Source of the DNA: Notamacropus eugenii | Taxonomy: Eukaryota > Chordata > Mammalia > Diprotodontia > Macropodidae | Assembly: GCF_028372415.1 (NCBI RefSeq) | Contig: NC_092875.1 | Span: 192,860,372 to 192,924,371 of the forward strand | DNA: 64,000 bases | Reading direction: 5' to 3' | Shown: positions 9,857-17,005 of the stretch, one piece after another | How the letters are laid out: the number at the start of each line of letters is the position of its first letter | Numbering within the stretch: the first letter of the stretch is position 1 | The notes under the pieces: generated by a model | What the model was told of the DNA's origin: nothing | Databases searched by the model: none | The model's input: the letters and a program-made list of their open reading frames with translations, nothing else | Made by a program: the position numbers and the translations under genes

Positions 9857-11539
9857 ATGGGCTCTCAGATTTCCAAGGGAATGGAACCGGAGGATGCAGG
9901 AGTTCTCGCCTGCCAAGTGTACAAGCTCTGCAAGCAGGTGGGAATAAAAATACACATAAAGGATTGTAGACAGTGGGTGCAGAAAATTCTAACAGTCTCT
10001 CCGTGGTTGGCTCACACAGGCTTAGATCATGACAAGTGGAGGGTAGTAGGACAACAGATGGCTTCCTACCAAAAAGAGGATCCTCAATTTCTGAGCTCCA
10101 GAGATTTTGTTATATACGCCACGGTTAGCTCTGCACTCCAGCCTTCACCCCCTCCTTTACAGAATGCCACGAGTACACAAGTTGGCCCCTCCCTATGTGG
10201 GTCCGAGGTGGAAGAGGGGTGGCCCCCTCCCCCTCCGGGGGAGGAGGACATGCTACCACTCCCGCTCTACCCCTGGGAGGACATGAGACATTGTGGCGCT
10301 GCCCCCCCAAAAGAGACAGATAAGGAGCTAGATCCCTCCCGAAAACGAAAGCAGACAAATCCCCGGCCGCCCGAGTGTCAGGGTGCTTGTGCTTGCTGTC
10401 GCAGACACCCCCCGGCAGCTGGAAAGCCTCTAGAGGAACCGAAACTAGCTGGAAAGGCCCTAGAGGAACTGAAACCAGTGGCTAAAAATCCCCGTGCCCA
10501 CTCTCGGCTACAAGCCGCGTTACTGAAAGCAGCAGAGGAGGGGGAGGAAGTTGATTTTGAGGAGTGGACCGGGAGGCCGGGACACGCCCTTGCTTTCCCG
10601 GTATTCCTGCAGACCCAACAAGACGGTACCGTACAACGCACTCACCGTCCCACTCCATATAAATTTTTAAAGGACTTGAAGGACGCAGTAGCAAAATATG
10701 GCCCTGGGTCGGCATATGTAAGGCAACTACTGAGCTCTTCCGTCTCCGTGGCCGCTTGGCTCCCGGCAGATTGGAATGAGATCATGATGGCAGTGCTAGA
10801 TCCCGCTGTGTACACTGCTTGGAAAGCCTATTGGAACAGACAGGCAAAGATTTGGGCAGAAGCCAATCAACCCAACGCGGTTGAAAACCACGTTAATGCA
10901 CTCACAGGGTTTGGAGATTATGCAGCGATAGAACAGCAGTTAGCCCTCCCTGAGGCTATGGTTCCAGTTGTTCAAGAAGTGGCCTTGAAGGCTCTAGATG
11001 CCCTTGCGGCGCGCACTCAGACTCAAATAAGTCACCTAAGGCAAAGACAGAGTGAGTCAGCATTGGAATTTATGACCAGAGTACAGGAAGCAGTATGGAA
11101 AAGATTTGGGAAAGGAGGTCCCTCACCACAACTCATAGTTCAACTATTCAAGGAAGGTCTCACCAAATCGAGGGGTATACTCTCCACCCTGCCCGCAGAC
11201 CCCTCTATAGATGAAATAGTTGATAAATGCCTGGATGAGGGCAGTGGAGCAGACCCGAAGTTGGTGGCAACACTGACTTCTGCCTTCCAAGCCTTCCAAT
11301 TGTCCACAAACACCAAAAAGGGACCGTGCTTCAGGTGCGGGAAATCAGGACATTTTCAGGCGCAGTGCAGAAACACGTCGCCGAAAAAAGGGGTTCGGTG
11401 TTTTGGCTGTGGCAAACCCGGCCATATAGCGAAAAACTGCCGGGGCTCGAGCAGTAAAAAGGTACAGGGAAACGGGGGCAGGGGCTCCCGGAGCGGGAAG
11501 GGAGCCCCTGGACCGAACAACAGACCCCGCCTAGAGTAG
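9857..11539 (+). CDS. gag: Gag polyprotein
   Basis: Structural polyprotein of 560 residues that assembles the particle at the membrane. It opens with MGSQIS, an N-myristoylation motif; the start has a good context (A at -3, G at +4). Matrix occupies roughly residues 1-100. A Pro-rich, Cys-containing linker (about 100-225) includes LYPW (137-140) and a 10-residue tandem duplication (188-197 and 198-207). Capsid probably starts near PVFLQTQQ and contains the major homology region around residues 396-418. Nucleocapsid carries two CCHC knuckles, C491-C494-H499-C504 and C515-C518-H523-C528, in a basic tail. I see no PTAP/PSAP or PPxY late motif. The final codons overlap the pro frame, reached by -1 frameshift at 11467-11473. 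Mature cleavage points are inferred, not read. Confidence 0.97.
   Translation: MGSQISKGMEPEDAGVLACQVYKLCKQVGIKIHIKDCRQWVQKILTVSPWLAHTGLDHDKWRVVGQQMASYQKEDPQFLSSRDFVIYATVSSALQPSPPPLQNATSTQVGPSLCGSEVEEGWPPPPPGEEDMLPLPLYPWEDMRHCGAAPPKETDKELDPSRKRKQTNPRPPECQGACACCRRHPPAAGKPLEEPKLAGKALEELKPVAKNPRAHSRLQAALLKAAEEGEEVDFEEWTGRPGHALAFPVFLQTQQDGTVQRTHRPTPYKFLKDLKDAVAKYGPGSAYVRQLLSSSVSVAAWLPADWNEIMMAVLDPAVYTAWKAYWNRQAKIWAEANQPNAVENHVNALTGFGDYAAIEQQLALPEAMVPVVQEVALKALDALAARTQTQISHLRQRQSESALEFMTRVQEAVWKRFGKGGPSPQLIVQLFKEGLTKSRGILSTLPADPSIDEIVDKCLDEGSGADPKLVATLTSAFQAFQLSTNTKKGPCFRCGKSGHFQAQCRNTSPKKGVRCFGCGKPGHIAKNCRGSSSKKVQGNGGRGSRSGKGAPGPNNRPRLE
10417..10476 (+). repeat. 30-bp tandem duplication inside gag
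   Basis: Units 10417-10446 and 10447-10476 differ at 4 of 30 positions by eye. Being a multiple of three, the duplication keeps the frame and gives two AGKxLEExKx decapeptides in the linker between matrix and capsid. Confidence 0.85.
11467..11473 (+). promoter_or_regulatory. gag-pro -1 ribosomal frameshift site
   Basis: G GGA AAC fits X XXY YYZ and sits in the gag frame exactly as required (GGA and AAC are gag codons). The -1 frame has a stop at 11455-11457, so it opens only 9 nt upstream of this site and stays open to 12168. This heptamer is of the class used at betaretroviral gag-pro junctions. Confidence 0.93.
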
Positions 11540-12168
11540 AGCTGTATGCAGTAACAGGGCAGACAGTCCCGCCATGGACCACTACAACTGTTAAGGTCCC
11601 CCCAAAGGATCATCAGAGATTAGTCATAGGGTCAGACAAAACCAAAGAATTCCTTGTGCATACCCAAATATTGCAACCTGGGCAGTCCGCTATTGCACTA
11701 ACCAACCCTCATGCCTATGAAGTTCCACTACCTACTAACACCCCGATAGCTGTAGGAATATCACTGCCCTGGCTGGATGGAGAGTGGAAAGATACATCAA
11801 GAGAGAGTCCTTTTGTAGCATGGACCCAACAAGTGGGGCGCGGGAAGATGTGTCTAGATGTGGAAGTAGAGGGTGTCAGGCTCAGAGGATTAGTCGACAC
11901 TGGAGCTGACGTGTCAGTAATTTCCTCGGGAGACTGGCAGAAAGATTGGGGGACCACCCAGGAGGCCCAAGGGATATCCGGGGTGGGCGGGTCGGCAAAT
12001 GCCCTCAGATCAGCTCGCCACCTTCAGTGGGCCACAGGTGACGCCCGAGGACGATTTCGCCCCCTAAAAATGCCGGCTCTCCCCATTAACCTATGGGGCC
12101 GAGACTTACTTAGCGGCATGGGCGTCACCCTCACCACCGATTTTACAGGACAGGCGGAAAACCCCTAG
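11473..12168 (+). CDS. pro: Pro frame: protease, made by frameshift from gag
   Basis: Aspartic protease that processes the Gag, Gag-Pro and Gag-Pro-Pol precursors. The frame has no start codon of its own that is needed: it is entered at 11467-11473 and read as about 231 residues to TAG at 12166-12168. The catalytic triplet is in VDTGAD (DTG codons 11896-11904), and GRDLLSGMG near the C-terminus matches the conserved retropepsin helix. About 100 residues precede the protease domain. They look too short for a complete betaretroviral dUTPase and lack its early motifs, but a stretch around 11686-11775 faintly recalls the last strands of that fold; this is tentative. The pro frame ends in the pro-pol slippery site. 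Confidence 0.92.
   Translation, partial: RGQGLPEREGSPWTEQQTPPRVELYAVTGQTVPPWTTTTVKVPPKDHQRLVIGSDKTKEFLVHTQILQPGQSAIALTNPHAYEVPLPTNTPIAVGISLPWLDGEWKDTSRESPFVAWTQQVGRGKMCLDVEVEGVRLRGLVDTGADVSVISSGDWQKDWGTTQEAQGISGVGGSANALRSARHLQWATGDARGRFRPLKMPALPINLWGRDLLSGMGVTLTTDFTGQAENP
11479..11530 (+). other. frameshift-stimulating stem and possible H-type pseudoknot
   Basis: CAGGGGCTCCC (11479-11489) pairs perfectly with GGGAGCCCCTG (11500-11510), 11 bp, 5 nt after the slippery heptamer. The 10-nt loop holds GCGGG (11493-11497), which can pair with CCCGC (11526-11530) downstream to give an H-type pseudoknot. Spacing and order are those of known stimulators. Pairing is read from sequence; folding is not computed. 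Confidence 0.8.
12159..12165 (+). promoter_or_regulatory. pro-pol -1 frameshift site
   Basis: A AAC CCC fits X XXY YYZ in the pro frame and abuts the pro stop TAG. The pol frame has a stop at 12111-12113, so the shift must occur between 12114 and 12168; this is the only heptamer of the right pattern I find there. It differs from the U/A-rich heptamers usual at this junction. I see no convincing stem at 5-9 nt spacing. Longer-range complementarities exist (CACCC 12188-12192 with GGGTG near 12226; CCACTG 12195-12200 with CAGTGG 12234-12239). Confidence 0.75.
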
Positions 12169-14783
12169 GGGCCGCTGTAGGGCCAACACCCATCCCACTG
12201 CACTGGGAAAACACTAACCCCATATGGGTGGATCAGTGGCCCCTGACTCAAGAAAAGATCCAGGCCCTCCATCAAATAGTGCAAGATTTATTAGTAGCAG
12301 GACATATCGAGCCTTCTACCAGCCCCTGGAATTCTCCGGTGTTTGTCATAAAAAAGAAGTCAGGCAAATGGAGAATGCTCATCGATCTCCGACAAGTTAA
12401 CAAAGCACTGCGACCCATGGGTCCTTTACAACCAGGACTCCCTTCGCCCACTATGATACCCAAGGGCTGGCACATAGCAGTGATAGATATTAAGGATTGT
12501 TTTTATAGTATTCCATTACGCAAAAAGGATAGGAAATGTTTTGCCTTCTCCGTCCCTTCTACTAACTTCCAACAGCCCGCAAAGCGGTACCAGTTCAAAG
12601 TCCTGCCCCAGGGCATGGCTAACAGCCCCACGATATGTCAGCAATTTGTAGCGCAAATCCTCCAACCTATCCGAGAGGAAAGCCCCCATGCTATGGTGAT
12701 ACATTATATGGATGACATCTTACTGGCCTGCAGCGCAAAGAAAGATGTTCTTGGCCTCTTAACGCGGGTTTCTGAAGCATTAAATAGGCACGGCCTCCAA
12801 GTGGCTCCTGAAAAGATTCAACTTGGTCCTGAGTATCAATATCTCGGACACCAAATCAAAGGTACTGGGATTTCCCGAGTTCCCCCAAAAATAGATGTCA
12901 CCCAGATCAATACCCTTAATGATTTTCAGAAACTCATAGGAGCCATACAGTGGCTACGCGCCATTGTGCCCATTACAAACCAACAGATGAGGCCACTATA
13001 TGACATTCTTAAGGGCCCACCTGAATTGGGCTCCCCAAGAAAGTGGACTCCAGAAGCCCTCCAACTCATAGAAAAGATACAGGAGGAGGTAAAGACAACG
13101 GTGGTAGAACGGTGTGACCCGGCATTACCATTCTTTCTGTCCATCCTTGGTAATAAGACCATTGGGCCAGTAGCAGTCCTTTACCAGTTCCATGGCCCCT
13201 TGATGTGGGTCTACCCCGACCGAAAGACCAAAAGTATCCCGATAGCCCTAGAAGAAAAGGCTCTCTTATTGCTTAAGGCCAGCTCTATATGCAGGCAGCT
13301 ATCTGGCCACTATCCTATCATCTTACTCTCCAGCCCCATTGAAATACTAACCGAGTTAGCACAATTATCTGAATTGTGGGCCGTCCTCCTGTGCTCCCAT
13401 GAAATTCGTGCTGGAGATCTCCCCCCTGCCCTTCGGGCTTGGGACCAATTTCCCTTAACGAAGCAGAGAAACCCAGTGGTCTCAGAGCCCGTAGCAGGGC
13501 CTATAGCCTTCACTGACGCCACCAAGCATTGCAAAGCGGCAGTTTACATCCCAGATAAACAGATCACTAAGGTGCTCACCACACCCTATTCCTCTGCTCA
13601 AAAGAATGAGTTATTTGCAATTCTTATGGCCTTGCAGATTTGCTCAGAAGAAGCCTTTAATCTAGTAACAGATAGCCTTTATTGTCACAACCTTCTCCCA
13701 GTCCTTCCCGAGGCGGATCTTTTCCTGTCTACTTCCTCAGTCCGCCCTTTACTTATACAAGTACAGCAGGCCCTTCTTGCTCGCTCCCATCCCCTTTATG
13801 TTTTACATGTGCGTTCACATCTTTCCACCTCCGGACCTATATTTAAAGGGAATGCCATTGCAGATTCCTTATTAGGGACATCTCAAATCTTCTATACTGA
13901 CCCCATTGCCGCTCATAATTATTTCCATCTCCCAGCCCGCATGCTGTCACGCCTCTATAATATACCTAAAGAAGAGGCTAGACAAATAGTCAAGCGCTGC
14001 CGCGCCTGTGTCCCTTTCCGGCCACCACCCCGTCTTGCCACTATCAACCCTCGAGGTACCTTCCCAAATGAGATATGGCAGATGGATGTCACTCATTTCC
14101 AGTCCTCCATAATCCATGTCACAGTAGATACTTGCTCCTCCCTTATCATGGCCACCCTCCAACCTGGGGAAGCCACCAAACATGTGATCACGCACTGCCT
14201 CCTCTGTTTCGCCGCTCACGGCACACCCCAAATATTGAAGACAGATAATGGGCCCACATACACGTCCCGCGCCTTTGCCCAATTCTGCCTTCAATTCGGC
14301 ATTCAACACATCACGGGCCTCCCCTATAACCCCACAGGACAAGCCATTGTCGAACGCGCTAACCAGTCCCTAAAGCGTACCCTTCTAAAACAAAAAGGGG
14401 GAGTGGCAGGTCGGCTGACCACGGCACAATTAGCAACAGCCGTGTTCACACGAAATTATTTAATAGCAAATGAGCAACAGATCACACCAGCCATGATGCA
14501 CGCGGTGCAAATGCCCCGCCGCCCGCCACCCGCCATAACATATGAGGGACAAAGCCCCGCCACAGTCTGGTGGAGGGACGCAGAAGGACAATGGCATGGA
14601 CCGAACAAGGTAGTGGTGAGGGGAAAGGGTTATTTGTGTCTTGATATAGGAGGAGGACAGCGGAGATGGCTGCCACTTAAATGGACTCGAGCGTGTGAGG
14701 ACTCCCCGCAGGGCTCGACGCAGGCCCCGCAAAAGGAAGAAGAAGCGGCTGAACAGAACAACGAGGAGGAGAAACATGGATAA
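12165..14783 (+). CDS. pol: Pol: reverse transcriptase, RNase H, integrase
   Basis: About 872 residues in the -1 frame relative to pro. The first ATG is internal (12228) and is not the start. RT: motif A aspartate at 12486 (VIDIKDCF), LPQG, and YMDD at 12705-12716. RNase H: acidic residues at 13515 (FTDAT), 13608 (NELF), 13671 (VTDS) and 13863 (AIADS). Integrase: zinc-binding H-X3-H (13914, 13926) and C-X2-C (13998, 14007), then the catalytic D at 14085, D at 14244 and E at 14352, with exactly 35 residues between the last two. A C-terminal beta-barrel-type region (VWWRD...WLPLKWT) is followed by an acidic tail. The integrase segment also holds a copy of the polypurine tract. The end overlaps env by 8 nt. 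All catalytic residues are present. Confidence 0.97.
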   Translation, partial: LGAAVGPTPIPLHWENTNPIWVDQWPLTQEKIQALHQIVQDLLVAGHIEPSTSPWNSPVFVIKKKSGKWRMLIDLRQVNKALRPMGPLQPGLPSPTMIPKGWHIAVIDIKDCFYSIPLRKKDRKCFAFSVPSTNFQQPAKRYQFKVLPQGMANSPTICQQFVAQILQPIREESPHAMVIHYMDDILLACSAKKDVLGLLTRVSEALNRHGLQVAPEKIQLGPEYQYLGHQIKGTGISRVPPKIDVTQINTLNDFQKLIGAIQWLRAIVPITNQQMRPLYDILKGPPELGSPRKWTPEALQLIEKIQEEVKTTVVERCDPALPFFLSILGNKTIGPVAVLYQFHGPLMWVYPDRKTKSIPIALEEKALLLLKASSICRQLSGHYPIILLSSPIEILTELAQLSELWAVLLCSHEIRAGDLPPALRAWDQFPLTKQRNPVVSEPVAGPIAFTDATKHCKAAVYIPDKQITKVLTTPYSSAQKNELFAILMALQICSEEAFNLVTDSLYCHNLLPVLPEADLFLSTSSVRPLLIQVQQALLARSHPLYVLHVRSHLSTSGPIFKGNAIADSLLGTSQIFYTDPIAAHNYFHLPARMLSRLYNIPKEEARQIVKRCRACVPFRPPPRLATINPRGTFPNEIWQMDVTHFQSSIIHVTVDTCSSLIMATLQPGEATKHVITHCLLCFAAHGTPQILKTDNGPTYTSRAFAQFCLQFGIQHITGLPYNPTGQAIVERANQSLKRTLLKQKGGVAGRLTTAQLATAVFTRNYLIANEQQITPAMMHAVQMPRRPPPAITYEGQSPATVWWRDAEGQWHGPNKVVVRGKGYLCLDIGGGQRRWLPLKWTRACEDSPQGSTQAPQKEEEAAEQNNEEEKHG
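14386..14404 (+). other. central polypurine-tract copy in integrase
   Basis: TAAAACAAAAAGGGGGAGT is identical over 19 nt to the 3' PPT (16607-16625). It starts about 30 nt after the integrase catalytic Glu codon and encodes KQKGGV in pol, in the same codon phase as in env. A second internal PPT in integrase is characteristic of lentiviruses. The QKGG peptide is also common in class II integrases, so protein constraint may contribute. Confidence 0.7.
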
Positions 14784-16644
14784 GTATATAATCCTGGTGG
14801 GGATGCTATGCAACCTCCAACTGGGGGCCGGGGCGTCCCTTCGCTCCCTCCCCCGCAGCAAGGACCCACCATGGGTGTATTGGGCTGCCGTCCCTGGCCT
14901 CCCAGCAGCTCAACCAGCTGCCTGGGAGGGGGATTCTATTGAGCTGAGCATCCTAGGGGAAGCCGCCCTGGTGTTGGGGAGATCGGGGGATGGCTACCCG
15001 GAGAGCCGTCATGATATCAATAAGACAGTCCACTGGTCAATGGCACAATTACCTATATGTCTCACCAAAGGGGCTAACATCATCCCCTGCGCCCGGGTGC
15101 AAAACGAGTCCATACAGGAACTCCCGCACGGACCACATGGGTCCATGGGCCTAGGAAATTACATCCATATGTACATGCTGAATCATAGTCTCACTCAGCA
15201 TCACCCCCTCCTCAAGGAGAGGATGCAAGGGCTGTGGAACAGCACTCAGAATACCCGTAACACTGTAGTATGCAATAGCTCTAAGGACTTCCCTTGCGAC
15301 CGCTTATCGCTCCTTAATGCTACGGGAAGCTTTCTACCCAGGGGAAAGATCCCCTACTCCCCTCTACCCCCCTGCGTGCCTACACCCAATATGTTCATTA
15401 GTATGCAAGTTTGTTCCACAGGGCATGCAGTAATGGGACAGCAGTGGGACGACACCCAGCAGATCTACTTCATGGATGGAGCGCCAGGACCGTATTATGC
15501 AGCCCCAGTGCCCCACGTCCTGACGAGAAATGGGAGCATAGTCATCCAAAGCCATCTCTGGAAAATGGCAGCGGCCTTTGGAAACATCACCCACATGACT
15601 GACAATAGTGGGCCGCTGCAGGACAATGACACCATCCGCTCCCAATGGTGGGACCTCATCATGAAGAAAGGATTTACTTGCCACGAGGGTCAGGTCTCTG
15701 GACACTGCAATCGTTTCTCCCTTGCAGTCCAGACCCTGAAGAGGACTGATATGTTTCTAATCTGTAGGGAAGGGAACATTACTCAGACAGGGGGCAAATA
15801 CAATGTATCCTGCTCCAATGGGACCCTCTCCAATACCTTGACGCCCGATGATGTACATTCCGATACCACCTTTGTCACACTTCTGTCTATTCCCCCAGTT
15901 ACCTTTCTCCCTGTTGGGTCCGATGAGGCATTTGCCGACTCTGACTTTCTTAGGGCTGTGATGGTCAGGGAAAAGAGGGGCTTGGAAATATCCGCCATAG
16001 ATATGGTGGGGTTGGTGGTTAGCTTTATAGAGCAAATGGAGATCTCTGCCATGCAGCGGCAGGTCCATGTGATGGCTGCCGACCTGGCAGATTTTATGAC
16101 AACGTCCACTCGGGCATGGGCTCTGCAACAACAAATTAACAGGCAGGTAGCCCTAGAGCTCAGTGCACTGACAGACGCCGTACAGGCGATCTCGACGCTC
16201 CTCCGAGTAAACGCCATATTGGAGGGGCTCCCATGTCATGTCGGCCTAGCACGACCCCTGTGCATGACGGCGCTCAAACTGAACGCCAGCCAGGAGCTGG
16301 ACGATGCGATTCGGCGACTGCAGGACCACAGAAATCTAGAGGTCTACATAGAGCACCTAGATGATATTGTAAAACAGATTAGGAATGTAACTGAGATATA
16401 TAAGAGGGATTTGGAGAAGCAACATGGGACATTTCTTGACTGGATTTCTAGATTAGATTTTACCACATTTTTGCATACCATTGGGGTTGCAGCTGGGATG
16501 ATTATGATGGTGATACTCTTGTGTGTACTGCTTCCTTGCTTTATTTCCTGTATGATAAAACTCTGGAGAAAAGTCCTAGAGCAGGTAAAGGCGGATGTCC
16601 TCATAATAAAACAAAAAGGGGGAGTTGACGGGGGTCGGTCCTAG
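14776..16644 (+). CDS. env: Env glycoprotein precursor
   Basis: Entry glycoprotein, 622 residues from ATG 14776, which overlaps the pol stop (ATGGATAA). Residues 1 to about 22 form a hydrophobic signal peptide. The surface subunit ends at REKR (398-401, 15967-15978), a furin-type site; I count about 12 N-X-S/T sites in SU and two in TM. TM has a helical ectodomain, a C-X8-C loop (C487, C496), a membrane anchor near residues 565-596 and a basic tail. There is no CX6CC or SU CXXC pair as in gamma-type Env, so this is a beta-type Env. The segment after the cleavage site contains Glu and Asp, so the fusion peptide is only weakly hydrophobic. The last six codons lie in the 3' LTR and the tail is encoded through the PPT. 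Expression would be from spliced RNA. Confidence 0.95.
   Translation: MDKYIILVGMLCNLQLGAGASLRSLPRSKDPPWVYWAAVPGLPAAQPAAWEGDSIELSILGEAALVLGRSGDGYPESRHDINKTVHWSMAQLPICLTKGANIIPCARVQNESIQELPHGPHGSMGLGNYIHMYMLNHSLTQHHPLLKERMQGLWNSTQNTRNTVVCNSSKDFPCDRLSLLNATGSFLPRGKIPYSPLPPCVPTPNMFISMQVCSTGHAVMGQQWDDTQQIYFMDGAPGPYYAAPVPHVLTRNGSIVIQSHLWKMAAAFGNITHMTDNSGPLQDNDTIRSQWWDLIMKKGFTCHEGQVSGHCNRFSLAVQTLKRTDMFLICREGNITQTGGKYNVSCSNGTLSNTLTPDDVHSDTTFVTLLSIPPVTFLPVGSDEAFADSDFLRAVMVREKRGLEISAIDMVGLVVSFIEQMEISAMQRQVHVMAADLADFMTTSTRAWALQQQINRQVALELSALTDAVQAISTLLRVNAILEGLPCHVGLARPLCMTALKLNASQELDDAIRRLQDHRNLEVYIEHLDDIVKQIRNVTEIYKRDLEKQHGTFLDWISRLDFTTFLHTIGVAAGMIMMVILLCVLLPCFISCMIKLWRKVLEQVKADVLIIKQKGGVDGGRS
16607..16625 (+). 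other. 3' polypurine tract
   Basis: A/G-rich run ending AAAAAGGGGGAGT directly against the TG of the 3' LTR: the primer site for plus-strand DNA synthesis. It also encodes part of the Env tail (KQKGGV). Confidence 0.93.
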
Positions 16645-16999
16645 GCGCCTGGGCGGATAGGGGCCTCCCCGGGAGTGGCAGCCCACCAATCCGAGGGAGA
16701 CACGGCTCCCAAGAAGGAGTTGTGGACCCACAGGATTGGTTGGGTGGGCTGGATCCAATCGGGTGGTAGGCCTCGCCCTCGGGGCGGGTTAGGATGGCCG
16801 CCCGGGAGAACTTCCCTATTTAAGACAACGCCCTGAACTGCTCGGGGGACTCCTCCATGCAATAAAGCTATGAACCTCCTGCGCATTGCCTGATTATTGC
16901 CTGCCACCGTGTCCCCCGGGGGTGGGTCCGGAGACGTCCGAAGCGGTGCCCACCGAAGGGAGAGTCTCACTCGAAGGTCCTGGGGACAGACCCGGGACA
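16626..16999 (+). repeat. 3' LTR
   Basis: 374 bp, identical to the 5' LTR in my side-by-side reading, offset 7256. TATA-like box at 16817-16824. The first 19 bases contain the end and stop codon of env. Confidence 0.97.
16861..16866 (+). terminator. polyadenylation signal in 3' LTR
   Basis: AATAAA, followed after about 40 nt by GT/G-rich sequence, as for a functional poly(A) site ending the viral transcripts. Confidence 0.88.
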
Positions 17000-17005
17000 C
17001 AAAAT
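17000..17005. repeat. target-site duplication, right copy
   Basis: CAAAAT follows the terminal CA of the 3' LTR and matches 9364-9369 exactly. Confidence 0.95.

Larger units (their letters stand above)
9370..16999 (+). mobile_element. complete endogenous betaretrovirus-like provirus
   Basis: Full-length class II provirus in the order LTR, PBS, gag, pro, pol, env, PPT, LTR, 7630 bp long. Both LTRs are 374 bp and I find no difference between them reading side by side. A 6-bp duplication CAAAAT flanks it (9364-9369 and 17000-17005); betaretroviruses make 6-bp duplications. The three-frame gag/pro/pol layout, two CCHC fingers, Lys tRNA primer and an Env without a CX6CC motif all fit the beta/class II group. 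All four reading frames are open with no stop or frameshift that I can see. The insert is visibly more GC- and CpG-rich than its flanks, which agrees with recent arrival. Host species and family name are not determinable here; marsupial betaretroviral ERVs such as koala phaCin-beta or possum TvERV are obvious comparisons but no match is claimed. Confidence 0.97.

Noticed and set aside
11656-12168. pro as an independently started gene from 11656
   Set aside because: The codon there is GTG. The frame is open back to 11458 and is entered by frameshift at 11467-11473.
13947-14342. Antisense frame of 131 codons within pol
   Set aside because: Shadow of the integrase coding strand; no recognisable protein.
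14386-14404. Central PPT as proof of lentiviral ancestry
   Set aside because: Gag, the three-frame layout and Env are beta/class II in character. The tract may be shared through the conserved QKGG codons, so only a functional parallel is suggested.
14695-14775. Longer env starting at 14695
   Set aside because: The codon is GTG, not ATG. ATG 14776 gives a normal signal peptide and a typical overlap with the pol stop. The upstream basic stretch is listed only as a speculative finding.
12228-14783. pol starting at ATG 12228
   Set aside because: RT-type sequence begins upstream (from 12165), and the pro-pol slippery site explains entry.
15783-16217. Antisense frame of 144 codons within env
   Set aside because: Shadow of env, no domain.
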